A stretch of 64,000 nt of DNA from Conexibacter woesei Iso977N (GCF_000424625.1 NZ_AUKG01000002.1:1116001-1180000), one strand, 5' to 3'. Positions 17,202 through 26,288 are shown, counted from the stretch's first letter. Translations and numbers: made by a program. The notes: generated from the letters alone by a model not told the origin.

Positions 17202-18687
17202 CGCCCCGCAGCAGGAACGCGACGCGACGCAGGACGAAGCTGAGAGCAGGTCTGGCGGCGGTGGGCTGAGGCTCACGGCCCGCGGCCGCGCCGCGCTGTT
17301 CGGTGGCGGCGCGATGGTGCTCGTGCTGATCGTCGCCGTGGTCGCGCTGGCGAGCGGGGGCGGGGGCGGCTCGTCGTCGTCGGCTCCGCCGGCCGAGAAC
17401 GCGGCTGCGTTGGTCCCGGCCGACGCGCTGGTCTACGTGCACCTCTCGACCGACACGGGGCGCGGCGCGACGACCGACGCCGCGAAGGTGGCCGGCAAGT
17501 TCCCCTCCTGGCCGGCGCTGCGCGACGGGCTCGTCGCGCGCCTGCAGGCGCCGGGCTGCGACGTCGCGACCAGGGCGCTGAAGACCGCCGACGAGGCGGC
17601 GCTGGCGATCTTCGACACGGGCTCGGGCTCGACGGCGAACTCGCTGGTGCTGGTCGACACGGGCAGGACCCATCCGGGCGCCAGGCAGACGGCGTGCGGC
17701 TCGCTGACGTCCACCTACGTCGGGAAGTTCCTGGCGATCGGGCAGCCGGAGTCGCTGCTGCTGGCCGCGAACCTGGCCAAGGGCAGGGGCGCGTCGCTGG
17801 CGAAGGCGGCCGGGCCGCAGGCGGAGTTCGCCAAGCTGCCCGACGACCGCGTCGCCGACGGCTGGCTCAGCGCCGACGGGATCCGGCGGCTGCTGGCGCC
17901 CCAGGGCGGGCTGCTGGGCGCCGCGGGCGTGCTGTTCGACCAGGCGACGCTGAAGGGCGCGGCGTTCGGGCTCAGCGCGCACGGCGACCAGGTCAGGCTG
18001 CGGGTCGAGTCGCAGCTGGATCCGAGGCTCAGGGGCTCCGGGGCGGCGGCGACCGGGACCGGCTTCAAGCCGTTCAGGCCGACGCTGGCCAAGGACGTCC
18101 CGGCCAACGCGATGGCCTACTTGGGTGTCAGCAACCTGGCACCTGCGCTGCAGCGCCTGCTGGCCGCGGCGGGGACGCAGTCCAGGACGCTGCAGCCGCT
18201 GGTCGGGTCGCTCTCGGCACCGCTGCTGAAGGTCTTCCCGGGCGAGGCGGCGATCGTCCTGACCGAGAAGACCCCGGCGCCGGTGCTGACGATCCTGGCC
18301 AGGACCAGCGACGAAGCGGCCACCCGCAGGGCGCTGTCCGGCCTGCCGGCGGCGGTGCGCAGGGCGTTCGCGACGGCGGTCTGGGACGGCAAGGTCGCGG
18401 TGTCGACCGACCCGTCCGGGATCGCGGCCGTCAGGGCCGGCGGGAAGCACCTCGCGGACACCGCGAACTTCACAAAGGCGGTCGGAAATCACCCTGATGC
18501 CGTCTCCTCGCTACTCTTCCTGGACTTCAGCAGGCTGTTGGGCTTGGCGGAGGCCACCGGGCTGGGCGACTCGAGCGCCTACAAGGCGGCCAAGGCCGAC
18601 CTCCAGCGGGTGGGCGCGATCGGCGCCTCGACCTCTGGCAACGACAGCGAATCGACCGCGGAGATCACCCTCCTTCTCACTTCATGA
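17191..18687 (+). CDS. DUF3352-type membrane-anchored protein
   Basis: A 498-residue protein with a cytoplasmic N-terminus of about 45 residues, one membrane helix ([17 protein letters not shown]), a Gly/Ser linker and a large extracytoplasmic region. The block [13 protein letters not shown] right after the linker, and the repeated domain pattern, match proteins annotated DUF3352 in actinobacteria. Function is unknown; the fold may resemble lipoproteins handling envelope cargo. Its frame starts inside the end of der and ends inside the start of metK (ATGA), an odd place for an envelope protein and perhaps only transcriptional convenience. Confidence 0.75.
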   Translation: MTADAPQQERDATQDEAESRSGGGGLRLTARGRAALFGGGAMVLVLIVAVVALASGGGGGSSSSAPPAENAAALVPADALVYVHLSTDTGRGATTDAAKVAGKFPSWPALRDGLVARLQAPGCDVATRALKTADEAALAIFDTGSGSTANSLVLVDTGRTHPGARQTACGSLTSTYVGKFLAIGQPESLLLAANLAKGRGASLAKAAGPQAEFAKLPDDRVADGWLSADGIRRLLAPQGGLLGAAGVLFDQATLKGAAFGLSAHGDQVRLRVESQLDPRLRGSGAAATGTGFKPFRPTLAKDVPANAMAYLGVSNLAPALQRLLAAAGTQSRTLQPLVGSLSAPLLKVFPGEAAIVLTEKTPAPVLTILARTSDEAATRRALSGLPAAVRRAFATAVWDGKVAVSTDPSGIAAVRAGGKHLADTANFTKAVGNHPDAVSSLLFLDFSRLLGLAEATGLGDSSAYKAAKADLQRVGAIGASTSGNDSESTAEITLLLTS

Positions 18688-19910
18688 GCTACGCCGACAA
18701 CGAGTACCTCTTCACATCCGAGTCCGTGACCGAGGGTCACCCGGACAAGGTCGCCGACCAGATCTCCGACGGGGTCCTGGACGCCTGCCTCAAGGACGAC
18801 CCGCTGTCGCGAGTCGCCTGCGAGACGCTCGTCAACACGGGCCTGGTCGTGGTCTCCGGTGAGATCACCACCGACACCTACGTCGACATCCAGGAGATCG
18901 CGCGCGAGACGATCCGCAAGATCGGCTACGTCGACGCGGACCTCGGCTTCAGCGCCGACTCCGCCGCGGTCCTGAACGCGATCGACAAGCAGAGCGTCGA
19001 CATCGCGCAGGGCGTCGACCAGGCCTACGAGTCGCGGACCGACCCCAACGACGACGACGCCCTTGATGTGGCCGGCGCGGGCGACCAGGGCATGATGTTC
19101 GGCTACGCGTCCAACGAGACGCCCGAGCTGATGCCGCTGCCGATCTCGCTCGCCCACAAGCTGGCCAAGCGGCTGGCGGACGTGCGCAAGGCCGGGACGC
19201 TGGACTACCTCCGTCCCGACGGCAAGACCCAGGTGTCCGTGCGCTACCGCGACGGCCGCCCGGTGGAGATCGAGAAGCTCCTGATCTCCACGCAGCACAA
19301 GGAGGGCGCCGAGTCGCTGATCCCGGATGACCTCTGGGAGCACGTCGTGCAGCCGATCCTGCCGGGCGATCTGTACGACGCCGGCAAGCTGCGCAAGGAG
19401 TTCCTGGTCAACCCGACCGGGCGCTTCGTCATCGGTGGTCCGGTCGGCGACGCCGGCCTGACGGGTCGCAAGATCATCGTCGACACCTACGGCGGCTTCG
19501 CCCGTCACGGCGGCGGCGCGTTCTCGGGCAAGGACCCGTCGAAGGTCGACCGCAGCGCCGCCTACGCGGCCCGCTGGGTCGCCAAGAACGTCGTCGCGGC
19601 CGGCCTGGCCGACCGCGCCGAGGTCCAGGTCGCGTACGCCATCGGCGTCGCGCACCCGGTCTCCGTCCTGGTCGAGACCTTCGGCACCGAGAAGATCGGC
19701 CGCGGCAAGATCGCCGAGCTCGTCGACCAGTTCTTCGACCTCCGTCCCGGGGCCTTCCGCCAGGCGCTGGACCTGCACCGCCCGATCTACCAGAAGACGG
19801 CCGCCTACGGCCACTTCGGTCGCGACGACCACGACTTCACGTGGGAGCGCACCGACAAGGCCGCCGAGCTCGCGGAGGCCGCCGGCCTCTCGGCTCCGTC
19901 GGCCGCTTAG
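18684..19910 (+). CDS. metK: S-adenosylmethionine synthetase
   Basis: Makes AdoMet from methionine and ATP in the cytoplasm. 408 residues. Signature sequences are [17 protein letters not shown] (residues 12-28), the [12 protein letters not shown] hexapeptide block, and [19 protein letters not shown]. All three domains are present. No SAM riboswitch could precede it because the start codon overlaps the previous gene. A perfect GC hairpin follows the stop, so the long aromatic-cmk-der-metK transcript probably ends here. Starts from an internal promoter cannot be excluded. Confidence 0.97.
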   Translation: MSYADNEYLFTSESVTEGHPDKVADQISDGVLDACLKDDPLSRVACETLVNTGLVVVSGEITTDTYVDIQEIARETIRKIGYVDADLGFSADSAAVLNAIDKQSVDIAQGVDQAYESRTDPNDDDALDVAGAGDQGMMFGYASNETPELMPLPISLAHKLAKRLADVRKAGTLDYLRPDGKTQVSVRYRDGRPVEIEKLLISTQHKEGAESLIPDDLWEHVVQPILPGDLYDAGKLRKEFLVNPTGRFVIGGPVGDAGLTGRKIIVDTYGGFARHGGGAFSGKDPSKVDRSAAYAARWVAKNVVAAGLADRAEVQVAYAIGVAHPVSVLVETFGTEKIGRGKIAELVDQFFDLRPGAFRQALDLHRPIYQKTAAYGHFGRDDHDFTWERTDKAAELAEAAGLSAPSAA

Positions 19911-19919
19911 CGATCCTGC

Positions 19920-19943
19920 GCGGGGCGGCCTCGGCCGCCCCGC
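19920..19943 (+). terminator. Hairpin terminator after metK
   Basis: GCGGGGCGGCC and GGCCGCCCCGC form a perfect 11-bp inverted repeat around TC, 9 bases after the metK stop; sterically about nine pairs would form. No T tract follows, as is common for hairpin terminators in high-GC actinobacteria. Confidence 0.7.
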
Positions 19944-19983
19944 AGTGATCCGGTCGCGGGCCGCGGACGGTAGACGTCAGCAG

Positions 19984-20781
19984 ATGCTCGCCTACGACCG
20001 CTCGGGCTCCGGGCCGCCGCTCGTCCTGCTGCACCCGCTGGGTGCCGACCGCCGCGTCTGGCGCCCCGTGATCCCGGGGCTCACGGCGCAGCGCGACGTG
20101 ATCGCCGTCGACCTGCCGGGCTTCGGCGACTCGCCGGCGCTGTCCGGCGACGACGCCTCGCCGCGCGCGCTCGCCGCGGCGGTCGCGCGCTTCCTGGCCG
20201 ACGACCTCGGCCTCGCCGCGCCGCCGCACGTCGCGGGCAACTCGCTGGGCGGCTGGGTGGCGCTGGAGCTGGCGCTCAGCGGGGCGGCGGCGAGCGTCGT
20301 GGCGATCGCTCCCGCAGGCCTGTGGGAGCGTCCGCTCGCGCCCAAGCCCGAGCTGGCCCGGAGCGTCGCGCGCGCCCTGGGCCCGGTCGCCGGCGCGGCC
20401 ATGCGCGTGCCGTCGCTGCGCCGCGCGGCGCTGGCCGGCTCGGTCGGCCACCCCGACCGCGTCCCGCCCCGCGACGCCGCGGCGCTGATCGACGCCTACG
20501 GGTCGGCGCCGGGCTTCACCGCCGCCAACCGCGCGATGCGGGCCGGGACGTTCGGCGGCCTGAACGCGATCACGGTGCCGGTCACGCTGGCCTGGCCGGA
20601 GCGCGACCGCCTGATCGCGCGCCCGCACGCCGTCCCGCCACGGGTCCGCCAGGTCGACCTGCCCGGCTGCGGGCACATCCCGATGTGGGACGACCCCGCG
20701 GCGGTGGCCGCCGTGCTCCTCGCCGGTTCGGAGCCGGACCGCGCGGGTGGCGCGGGCGAGGTCGTGCGCGCCGAGCGTTGA
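19984..20781 (+). CDS. Alpha/beta-fold hydrolase
   Basis: A cytoplasmic hydrolase of about 265 residues. The start MLAYDRSGSGPPLVLLHPLG is preferred; a GTG about 13 codons upstream lies in the metK terminator. Motifs are the oxyanion-hole HPLGADRRVW, the nucleophile elbow AGNSLGGWVA, the acid strand VTLAWPERDRLI, and the catalytic His in GCGHIPMWDDP. The cap domain region (about residues 120-190) is Ala/Arg rich and gives no substrate clue. Possible esterase, lipase or haloalkane-type hydrolase. It stands between metK and the sigma factor on the same strand. Confidence 0.9.
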   Translation: MLAYDRSGSGPPLVLLHPLGADRRVWRPVIPGLTAQRDVIAVDLPGFGDSPALSGDDASPRALAAAVARFLADDLGLAAPPHVAGNSLGGWVALELALSGAAASVVAIAPAGLWERPLAPKPELARSVARALGPVAGAAMRVPSLRRAALAGSVGHPDRVPPRDAAALIDAYGSAPGFTAANRAMRAGTFGGLNAITVPVTLAWPERDRLIARPHAVPPRVRQVDLPGCGHIPMWDDPAAVAAVLLAGSEPDRAGGAGEVVRAER

Positions 20782-20815
20782 TCCGGTCGCCGGTGCGGTG
20801 CGCAGGCTCGGGAAG

Positions 20816-21409
20816 ATGGCTCGTGCCCAGATCCCCGCCGACCTCTACGTCTTGGCCGACGAAGACCTGATGGCGTACCTCAGCGGTGGGCATGCTGCGG
20901 CGTTCGAGGTCGTCTACGCGCGCCACGAGGCGGCCGCGTTCTCGCTCGCCTACCGCGTCGTCGGCGAGCGCGCCACCGCCGAGGAGGTCGTGCAGGACGC
21001 GTTCATGAACGTCTGGCGCAGCGGCTTCCGCTACGACCCCGCGCGTGGCAGCGTGCGCACCTGGCTGCTGGGCATCGTCCAGCGGCGGGCGATCGACGCG
21101 CTGCGCCGCGGCGGCAAGCACGCGCGGCGGCGCGCGTCCGACGAGGGCATCGAGGAGTGGCTGCCGGCCGACGACCGCACCGACCGCCAGGCCGAGGTCC
21201 GCGACCAGGCCGCGACCGTGCGCGCCGCGCTGCTCGACCTCCCCGATGACCAGCGCCGCGCGGTCGAGCTCGCCTACTACGGCGGCTGCTCGCACTCGGA
21301 GATCGCGACGCTGACCGCCGTCCCGATGGGCACGGTCAAGGGCCGCCTGCGGCTCGCGCTGAAGAAACTGCGCGCCGAGCTGGCGCCGCTGGCGGGGGAG
21401 ACGGCGTGA
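20816..21409 (+). CDS. ECF RNA polymerase sigma factor (SigK/RpoE type)
   Basis: Directs RNA polymerase to stress-type promoters. 197 residues from ATG 20816. Region 2: AAAFEVVYARHEAAAFSLAY and EEVVQDAFMNVWRSG with RTWLLGIVQRRAIDALRR. Region 4: LDLPDDQRRAVELAYYGGCS with SEIATLTAVPMGTVKGRLRL. Its stop overlaps the start of a zinc-finger anti-sigma gene, a standard ECF pair. Downstream lie ferritin-like genes that may be its targets, since 78 bases separate the anti-sigma stop from the first of them. Target choice is inference. Confidence 0.94.
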   Translation: MARAQIPADLYVLADEDLMAYLSGGHAAAFEVVYARHEAAAFSLAYRVVGERATAEEVVQDAFMNVWRSGFRYDPARGSVRTWLLGIVQRRAIDALRRGGKHARRRASDEGIEEWLPADDRTDRQAEVRDQAATVRAALLDLPDDQRRAVELAYYGGCSHSEIATLTAVPMGTVKGRLRLALKKLRAELAPLAGETA

Positions 21410-22119
21410 GCGACTGCCGCTTCGCCGACGCGACCGGCGCCTGGGTGCTCGGCGCGCTCGACGACGACGAGGCCCACGCGTTCGCCGCCCACCTCGAGAC
21501 GTGCACGGACTGCCGCCGCGAGGTCGCCGAGCTGCGCGTGCCCGCCGGCCTGCTCGGGCTCGGCGCCCCGCAGGTCACCCCGAGCCCGCAGCTGCGCGAG
21601 CGGATCATGGCGACCGTGCGCGCGGAGGCCGAGCTGCTGGCCGCCGCGGGCGCCGAGGCCGACCGCGTCCCTGCCACCGCCGCACCGCCGCAACGGCGCT
21701 GGTGGACCGGGCGCGGCGCGCTCGGCGCCGGTGCCGGCGCGCTGGCCGCGGCCGCGTGCGCGGCCGTGGTGGCGATCGTCGTGGCGGGCGGCGGTGGCCA
21801 TGACCGCACACGCACGCTCACCGGTACCGGGAACCGCGGGGTGGCCGTCGAGGTGCGGCTCGACGACGACGGCCACGCCGTCCTGCGCCTGAGCAGGTTG
21901 CCGGCGCCACCGTCCGGGCGGGTCTACGAGGCGTGGATCGTCCGCCACGGCACCGCGCGCCCGACGCATGCGCTCTTCGGTGTCCGCCCGGACGGCGAGG
22001 CCCAGGTCGAGATCCCCGAGAAGGTCAGCGGTGCCGAACGCCTCATGGTCACCGACGAACCCGCGGGCGGCAGCGAAGTACCCAGCGGGCGCGTCGTGGC
22101 AAACACGGACCTCGCGTGA
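21406..22119 (+). CDS. Membrane anti-sigma factor, RskA-like
   Basis: Binds and inhibits the sigma factor encoded just before it. The GTG start overlaps the sigma stop. The N-terminal zinc anti-sigma motif is H28-x3-C32-x2-C35 (AAHLETCTDCRREVAELR). A membrane helix follows at about residues 105-130 (GAGAGALAAAACAAVVAIVV). The external C-terminal domain fits the RskA family, with SGRVYEAWIVRHG and GEAQVEIPEKV. Regulated proteolysis of such factors is known. 237 residues. What signal it senses cannot be read from sequence. Confidence 0.9.
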   Translation: MSDCRFADATGAWVLGALDDDEAHAFAAHLETCTDCRREVAELRVPAGLLGLGAPQVTPSPQLRERIMATVRAEAELLAAAGAEADRVPATAAPPQRRWWTGRGALGAGAGALAAAACAAVVAIVVAGGGGHDRTRTLTGTGNRGVAVEVRLDDDGHAVLRLSRLPAPPSGRVYEAWIVRHGTARPTHALFGVRPDGEAQVEIPEKVSGAERLMVTDEPAGGSEVPSGRVVANTDLA

Positions 22120-22197
22120 TGAGCGGCCAGCGGACAAGTTGTTGTTGATCTGACCAAGTTGATGATCCGGTCGGCGGTGGGCCGCGCAGGCCCCTGC

Positions 22198-22962
22198 ATG
22201 ACGAACATCAAGATCGAGCAGTTGGACCGGTCCGGTGACCTCCGCCAGGCCGCGGACGACGCCGGCGCGTGGGACCCGAGCGGCACGCGCCGCGAGATGC
22301 TGCGCAAGGCCGGCATCGGCGGCGCGGCGGTCTTCGGCGTCAACGCCCTGTTGTCGCCGCTGGACGCGTTCGCTTCGGCGAGCAAGAGCCAGAAGGGGGC
22401 CTACTCCACGTCGGCGTCGAAGTCGATCCGCCGTGGCAAGCCCAACGCCAACGACGTCAAGATCGGCAACTACGCGCTGACGCTGGAGTACCTCGAGGCG
22501 GCGTTCTACGCCGCAGCGGTGCAGCAGAACTTCGCTGACGCCGACATCAACGCGTTCGCCAAGACGGTGGCCAGGCATGAGGCCGCCCACGTCGCGGCGC
22601 TCAAGAGGGTCCTGGGCTCGGCCGCGGTCAAGCCCCCGACCGTCAACACCGACACGGTCGGCAGGCTGCTGGCCGACCAGGCGACGTTCATCAAGACCGC
22701 CGCCACGATCGAGCCGGTCGGCACCGCCGCCTACGCGGGCGCCGGGCCGTACCTGAACAACCTGGCGATCACCAAGGCCGCGCTCTCGATCCACTCGGTC
22801 GAGGCCAACCACGCCGCCTACGCGCTGGCGCTGGTCAAGCTGAAGTCGATCGACGCCACCGCCGATCCGATCCCGAACGCCTTCAATCCCGCGTTCAGCT
22901 TCGCCAAGACCATCAGGACGGTCTCGTCGCTGAACGTGGTCAAGGGCGACCTCCAGCCGTAG
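22198..22962 (+). CDS. Tat-exported ferritin-like domain protein 1
   Basis: 254 residues from ATG 22198. A cytoplasmic stretch precedes the twin-arginine signal RREMLRKAGIGGAAVFGVN, so folded export with bound metal is likely. The mature part is a four-helix ferritin-like domain: YALTLEYLEAAFYAAAV, then ARHEAAHVAALKRVLG, then SIHSVEANHAAYALAL. These Glu and ExxH positions suit a carboxylate-bridged di-iron centre. Family match is to Ferritin_2-type (PF13668) proteins, common in Solirubrobacterales and of uncertain role, perhaps iron or oxidative-stress handling. It follows the ECF pair and heads a run of three paralogues. Confidence 0.88.
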   Translation: MTNIKIEQLDRSGDLRQAADDAGAWDPSGTRREMLRKAGIGGAAVFGVNALLSPLDAFASASKSQKGAYSTSASKSIRRGKPNANDVKIGNYALTLEYLEAAFYAAAVQQNFADADINAFAKTVARHEAAHVAALKRVLGSAAVKPPTVNTDTVGRLLADQATFIKTAATIEPVGTAAYAGAGPYLNNLAITKAALSIHSVEANHAAYALALVKLKSIDATADPIPNAFNPAFSFAKTIRTVSSLNVVKGDLQP

Positions 22963-22983
22963 CTCACTCGCGGTGTCACACGT

Positions 22984-23011
22984 GGCGTCCCGCGGTGATC
23001 CGCGGGGCGCC
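22984..23011 (+). terminator. Hairpin between ferritin-like genes 1 and 2
   Basis: GGCGTCCCGCGG and CCGCGGGGCGCC can pair over 12 bases (one G-T wobble) around TGAT. It lies 22 bases after the first ferritin-like gene and 53 before the next. It may terminate or attenuate the transcript between the paralogues. Confidence 0.5.
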
Positions 23012-23063
23012 GCGTTGCGAAGGAACCAGAGCAAGGCCTACAAGCAGGGAAAGGGAGCGGAGC

Positions 23064-23750
23064 ATGATTGATCAGCCTTCCGTCGTAGACTTCGACGGAG
23101 ACGAGGCGGTCGCCGAGGCGATGGCCGGACTGCAGGACGCGGGGACCACACGCGGCGGGCTGTTCCGGCGCGCCGGTGTCGCCGCCGGCGGCCTGGGCAT
23201 CGCGGCGGCGCTCGTGCCGACGTTCTTCGGCGGGACCGCCGGAGCGCGCGAGGGTGGCTCGAAGGCCCAGGACGTCAAGATCCTCAACTTCGCGCTCACG
23301 CTGGAGTACCTGGAGGCCGCGTTCTACGCCGAGGCCGTCGGGCGTGGCATCTACACGGGCACGGTCGGGACGTTCGCGTCCACGGTCGCCTCGCATGAGG
23401 CCACGCACGTCGCGACGCTCAAGAGCGTCCTCGGCGCCAAGGCGGTGGCCTCGCCGAAGTTCGACTTCAAGGGCACCACCAAGCAGTGGAAGACGTTCCT
23501 GCGCACCAGCAAGGTGCTGGAGGACACGGGCGTCTCTGCCTACCAGGGCCAGGCGCCGCGCATCCACCAGAACGCCGTCCTCGGCCCGGCGGCGGCGATC
23601 CTCGCCGTCGAGGCGCGCCACGCCGCGTGGGTCCGTGACCTGCTCGGCGCCGGCAAGACCGTCAAGCCCGCGCCGGCGGCGTTCAGCACGCCGCACTCGA
23701 TGGAGGCCATCCTGGCCGCCGTCAAGAAGACCGGCTTCATCAAGTCCTAG
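23064..23750 (+). CDS. Ferritin-like domain protein 2
   Basis: 228 residues from ATG 23064, with GGAG in the -10 region. The layout is the same as its neighbours: acidic N-terminus, a short hydrophobic segment (AGVAAGGLGIAAALVPTFFGG) and a ferritin-like domain. That domain has FALTLEYLEAAFYAEAV, ASHEATHVATLKSVLG, VSAYQGQAPRI and AVEARHAAWVRDLLG. The pre-hydrophobic region reads TTRGGLFRRAG, so the RR pair is two residues from the hydrophobic core and a full Tat consensus is missing. Export may still occur by Tat or it may be membrane anchored. The C-terminus KKTGFIKS is shared with paralogue 3. Confidence 0.87.
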   Translation: MIDQPSVVDFDGDEAVAEAMAGLQDAGTTRGGLFRRAGVAAGGLGIAAALVPTFFGGTAGAREGGSKAQDVKILNFALTLEYLEAAFYAEAVGRGIYTGTVGTFASTVASHEATHVATLKSVLGAKAVASPKFDFKGTTKQWKTFLRTSKVLEDTGVSAYQGQAPRIHQNAVLGPAAAILAVEARHAAWVRDLLGAGKTVKPAPAAFSTPHSMEAILAAVKKTGFIKS

Positions 23751-23778
23751 CACTCGACCTCGGGAGATCAACCACATC

Positions 23779-24459
23779 ATGACGTTCATGAGCAAGAACC
23801 CACGGGTCGACTTGTCGTCCGTCGTCGCGTTCGACGCTGACGGCGCACTGCAGGAGACGGCGGCTGAGGCGCAGCGACATTCGCGCCGCGCGTTCCTGCG
23901 ACGCGGTGGGATCGCCGCCGGCGGCGCTGTTGCCGCCGGCGCGGTCCTGCCGGGCCTGACCGCCGGCGCGATGGCGGCGACGCCCAAGGGCGACGTCGCG
24001 ATCGCGAACTTCGCGCTGACGCTGGAGTACCTGGAGTCCGCGTTCTACGCCGCGGCCCTCAAGCACGCGGGCCTCAGCGGCGAGCACAAGCGGTTCGCAA
24101 CGACCGTGCACGCCCACGAGGCCGCGCACGTCGAGGCGCTGAAGAGGATGCTCGGCAGCGCGGCGGTCAAGCGCCCGACGTTCGACTTCGGCAGCGCGGT
24201 GCAGTCGCAGTCGGCGTTCACGTCGACCGCGATCACGCTGGAGGACACCGGCGTCTCCGCCTACCAGGGCCAGGCGCCGTTCATCAAGTCCCAGGCGGTC
24301 TTCAAGGCCGCGATCTCGATCCACCCGGTCGAGGCTCGCCACGCCGCCTGGATCCGCCAGCTCGCGCACGAGAACCCGGCGCCTGCCGCGTTCAACCCCT
24401 CCTTGACGAAGTCCCAGGTCCTGGCCGCGGTGGCCGGCACCGGCTTCATCAAGTCCTAG
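23779..24459 (+). CDS. Tat-exported ferritin-like domain protein 3
   Basis: 226 residues. ATG 23779 is used; ATG 23788 (MSKNPRV) is possible. A clear Tat signal SRRAFLRRGGIAAGGAVAAG ends in AMAATP, a plausible cleavage site. The di-iron-type motifs FALTLEYLESAFYAAAL, HAHEAAHVEALKRMLG and HPVEARHAAWIRQLA follow. It shares EDTGVSAYQGQAP and TGFIKS with protein 2, so the two are recent duplicates and protein 1 is more distant. Only 21 bases separate it from tatA, indicating one transcript of Tat substrate and translocase subunit. Confidence 0.88.
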   Translation: MTFMSKNPRVDLSSVVAFDADGALQETAAEAQRHSRRAFLRRGGIAAGGAVAAGAVLPGLTAGAMAATPKGDVAIANFALTLEYLESAFYAAALKHAGLSGEHKRFATTVHAHEAAHVEALKRMLGSAAVKRPTFDFGSAVQSQSAFTSTAITLEDTGVSAYQGQAPFIKSQAVFKAAISIHPVEARHAAWIRQLAHENPAPAAFNPSLTKSQVLAAVAGTGFIKS

Positions 24460-24480
24460 AACACGAAGAAAGGAAGACCT

Positions 24481-24750
24481 ATGCCTTCCGTCGGATTCCC
24501 CGAGATGATCGTGATCCTGGTCATCGCCCTGATCGTCCTCGGACCCAAGAAGCTCCCGGAGGCCGGCAAGTCGCTGGGCAACGGCATGCGCCAGTTCAAG
24601 GACAGCCTCGCCGGCGTCACCGGCGGCGACGACGACGACGAGCGCACGCCCGTCGCAGCCGCCGCACCCGCCGCACCCGCCGCACCCGTCGCCGCGCCGG
24701 TCGTCACGCCCAGCGCGGTCGCCACGCCCAGCACGCACGAACGCGTCTGA
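24481..24750 (+). CDS. tatA: Sec-independent translocase subunit TatA/E
   Basis: 89 residues. N-terminal short helix FPEMIVILVIALIVLGPKKL, the FG-type hinge replaced by LGPKKLPEAGKSLG, then an amphipathic helix GNGMRQFKDSLAG and a disordered Ala/Pro/Val tail with an acidic DDDDE patch. These are the features of TatA, which forms the protein-conducting assembly in the inner membrane. A strong RBS (GAAAGGAAG) precedes ATG 24481. It is encoded right after at least two putative Tat substrates, which suggests a dedicated export unit. tatB and tatC are not in the window. Confidence 0.9.
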   Translation: MPSVGFPEMIVILVIALIVLGPKKLPEAGKSLGNGMRQFKDSLAGVTGGDDDDERTPVAAAAPAAPAAPVAAPVVTPSAVATPSTHERV

Positions 24751-24754
24751 GCGC

Positions 24755-25098
24755 ATGCGCCGCCGCCACGTGGCACCCCTCGCCGCGCTCGTCATCGCCG
24801 CGGTCGGCATCGTGCCGGCCGCGGTGGCGGGTGGTGCTCCGCAGGCACACGCCGCGCGGACGACGACCGTCACGCTGAGGAACATCTCGTTCATCAGGTC
24901 GACCGTCCACATCAGGAAGGGCGACACGGTGAGGTGGGTCTGGAAGGACCCGACCGTGCCGCACAACGTGACGTTCGCCCACAAGCACAGCAGCACGAGG
25001 CAGAAGGGCACTACAGCATGCGCTTCAGCACCGCCGGGACGTTCAAGTACCACTGCACGATCCACCCGGGGATGAACGGCAAGGTCGTCGTCAGCTGA
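24755..25098 (+). pseudogene. Plastocyanin-like cupredoxin, disrupted by a one-base frameshift
   Basis: An exported blue-copper-type protein. The signal peptide (MRRRHVAPLAALVIAAVGIV to AHA) and first half VTLRNISFIRSTVHIRKGDT, VRWVWKDPTVPHNVTF are in one frame. That frame then runs into TTACASAPPGRSSTT and stops at 25075. The rest of the family, HYSMRFSTAGTFKYHCTIHP then GMNGKVVVS, is in the next frame from 25009 to TGA 25098. One extra base near 25006-25009 (GGGC to GGGCC) would restore a 114-residue protein. The first copper His is in one frame and Cys, His and Met in the other. It could be a pseudogene, a sequencing error or, least likely, programmed slippage. Confidence 0.85.
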
Positions 25099-25142
25099 GC
25101 GCGTGGCGCCGGCGGTGGTCGCGACGGGAGCGGACCTGCACC

Positions 25143-26288
25143 TCAGATCCGCTCCCGCCACGTGATCGCCGCCGACGCGACCTCCAGGAGCGCGGCCTGG
25201 AGGGTGGTCGGCGCGCTGCTCGCGCGGGCCTTGGCGAGCGCCTTCAACGACGCCGCCAGCACCGCCGGGCCCGAGGGCCCGGCCGCCCGCAAGGATGAGA
25301 GCTCGCTGCTGGTCAGCCGCCGCGGCTCGCCGGTGATCGCCGCGACCGCCTCGCGCAGCTCGCGCTCGGCGGTCGCCGCACGCTGCTCGGCGACCCGCGC
25401 CGCACGCCGTGCGGCCGCGGCCTCCGCCAGCGCCTCCGGGGAGGACGCGATCGTCCGCAGCGCCTGCGACGCCTCGGCCTCGGCCAACGCCGCCCGCGCC
25501 TCGGCGCGCGCGCCGTCCAGCTCACGCTCGGTGCCCCGCAGCCGCTCGGTCGTGGCCCGCACGTCGGCGACCAGCTCGCGCCGCTCGGCCCGCAGCGCCG
25601 ACACCGTCGACTCCGCGCGCTCGAGCCTGCTCGCCAGCCTCCGCGTGTCGGCCCGCAACGCGGCGACCTCGCCGCGCAGCTCGGCCGCCGCGGCCTTCGC
25701 CGCCTCGGCGGTCGTGGCGGCCTTGACCTCGGCCGCCGCCGCACGGCGCTCGGCGCGCGCGACGGCCGCCTCGTCGACGACCCGGACGACCTGGGGCTTC
25801 CCAACGCTCTTGGTTCTCGACTTCTTCCGGTTCCTGCTCCTTTCGAGCCGCGCCTCCAGGACGGCGACGCGCTTCTCGGCCTCGCGCGCCTGCGCCAGGG
25901 CCGCCTCCAACATCGCCCGTCCTTCCGGGCTGATGACCGCACGATCCGCCTGCTCCGGGTCGACGGAGCCGCGGCGCCGCGGGCCCGGCCTGGCGGGCTC
26001 GAAGCCCGCCGCCCGGATCGCGGCGTTCAGCGACCCGCCGAACGGGCGCTTGGCCGAGTTCAGCGCGGGCCACGGCGAGCCGTCGGCCCGGCCGGCGCGG
26101 TAGCGCTCGACGCGCCACTGCTGGCCGGTCCACTTCGCCGACGACGGGTTCCAGTCCGCCGCACGCGGCGGCTCGCCGTAGACGTCGACCCACTCGCGGA
26201 TCGCTTCGATGACGTTCTCGCGGGTCCAACCACCCCGGCCAACCAGAGGCCGGTCCTTGGTGGCTCCCGCGTAGGTCGCGGGAGCCAT
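25143..26288 (-). CDS. Homing-endonuclease-associated-repeat protein with long coiled coil
   Basis: 381 residues. Residues about 18-95 contain a helical unit of the type called homing endonuclease associated repeat (HNH_repeat, PF18780): GGWTRENVIEAIREWVDVYG, EPPRAADWNPSS, then FGGSLNAAIRAAGFEPARPG. This is thought to bind DNA. A basic linker (ERSRNRKKSRTKSVGKPQ) leads to a coiled coil of about 180 residues rich in Ala, Glu and Arg. No nuclease motif is seen, so it may be a DNA-binding structural or regulatory protein. ATG 26288 faces the divergent LAGLIDADG gene. Function is unknown. Confidence 0.72.
   Translation of the reverse strand: MAPATYAGATKDRPLVGRGGWTRENVIEAIREWVDVYGEPPRAADWNPSSAKWTGQQWRVERYRAGRADGSPWPALNSAKRPFGGSLNAAIRAAGFEPARPGPRRRGSVDPEQADRAVISPEGRAMLEAALAQAREAEKRVAVLEARLERSRNRKKSRTKSVGKPQVVRVVDEAAVARAERRAAAAEVKAATTAEAAKAAAAELRGEVAALRADTRRLASRLERAESTVSALRAERRELVADVRATTERLRGTERELDGARAEARAALAEAEASQALRTIASSPEALAEAAAARRAARVAEQRAATAERELREAVAAITGEPRRLTSSELSSLRAAGPSGPAVLAASLKALAKARASSAPTTLQAALLEVASAAITWRERI

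Noticed and set aside
18640-18690. Possible SAM riboswitch before metK
   Set aside because: metK overlaps the preceding gene by four bases, leaving no leader.
25162-26103. A 313-codon plus-strand frame opposite the coiled-coil gene
   Set aside because: Ser/Ala/Arg low-complexity mirror of a coiled coil; the minus-strand frame has a recognisable DNA-binding unit.
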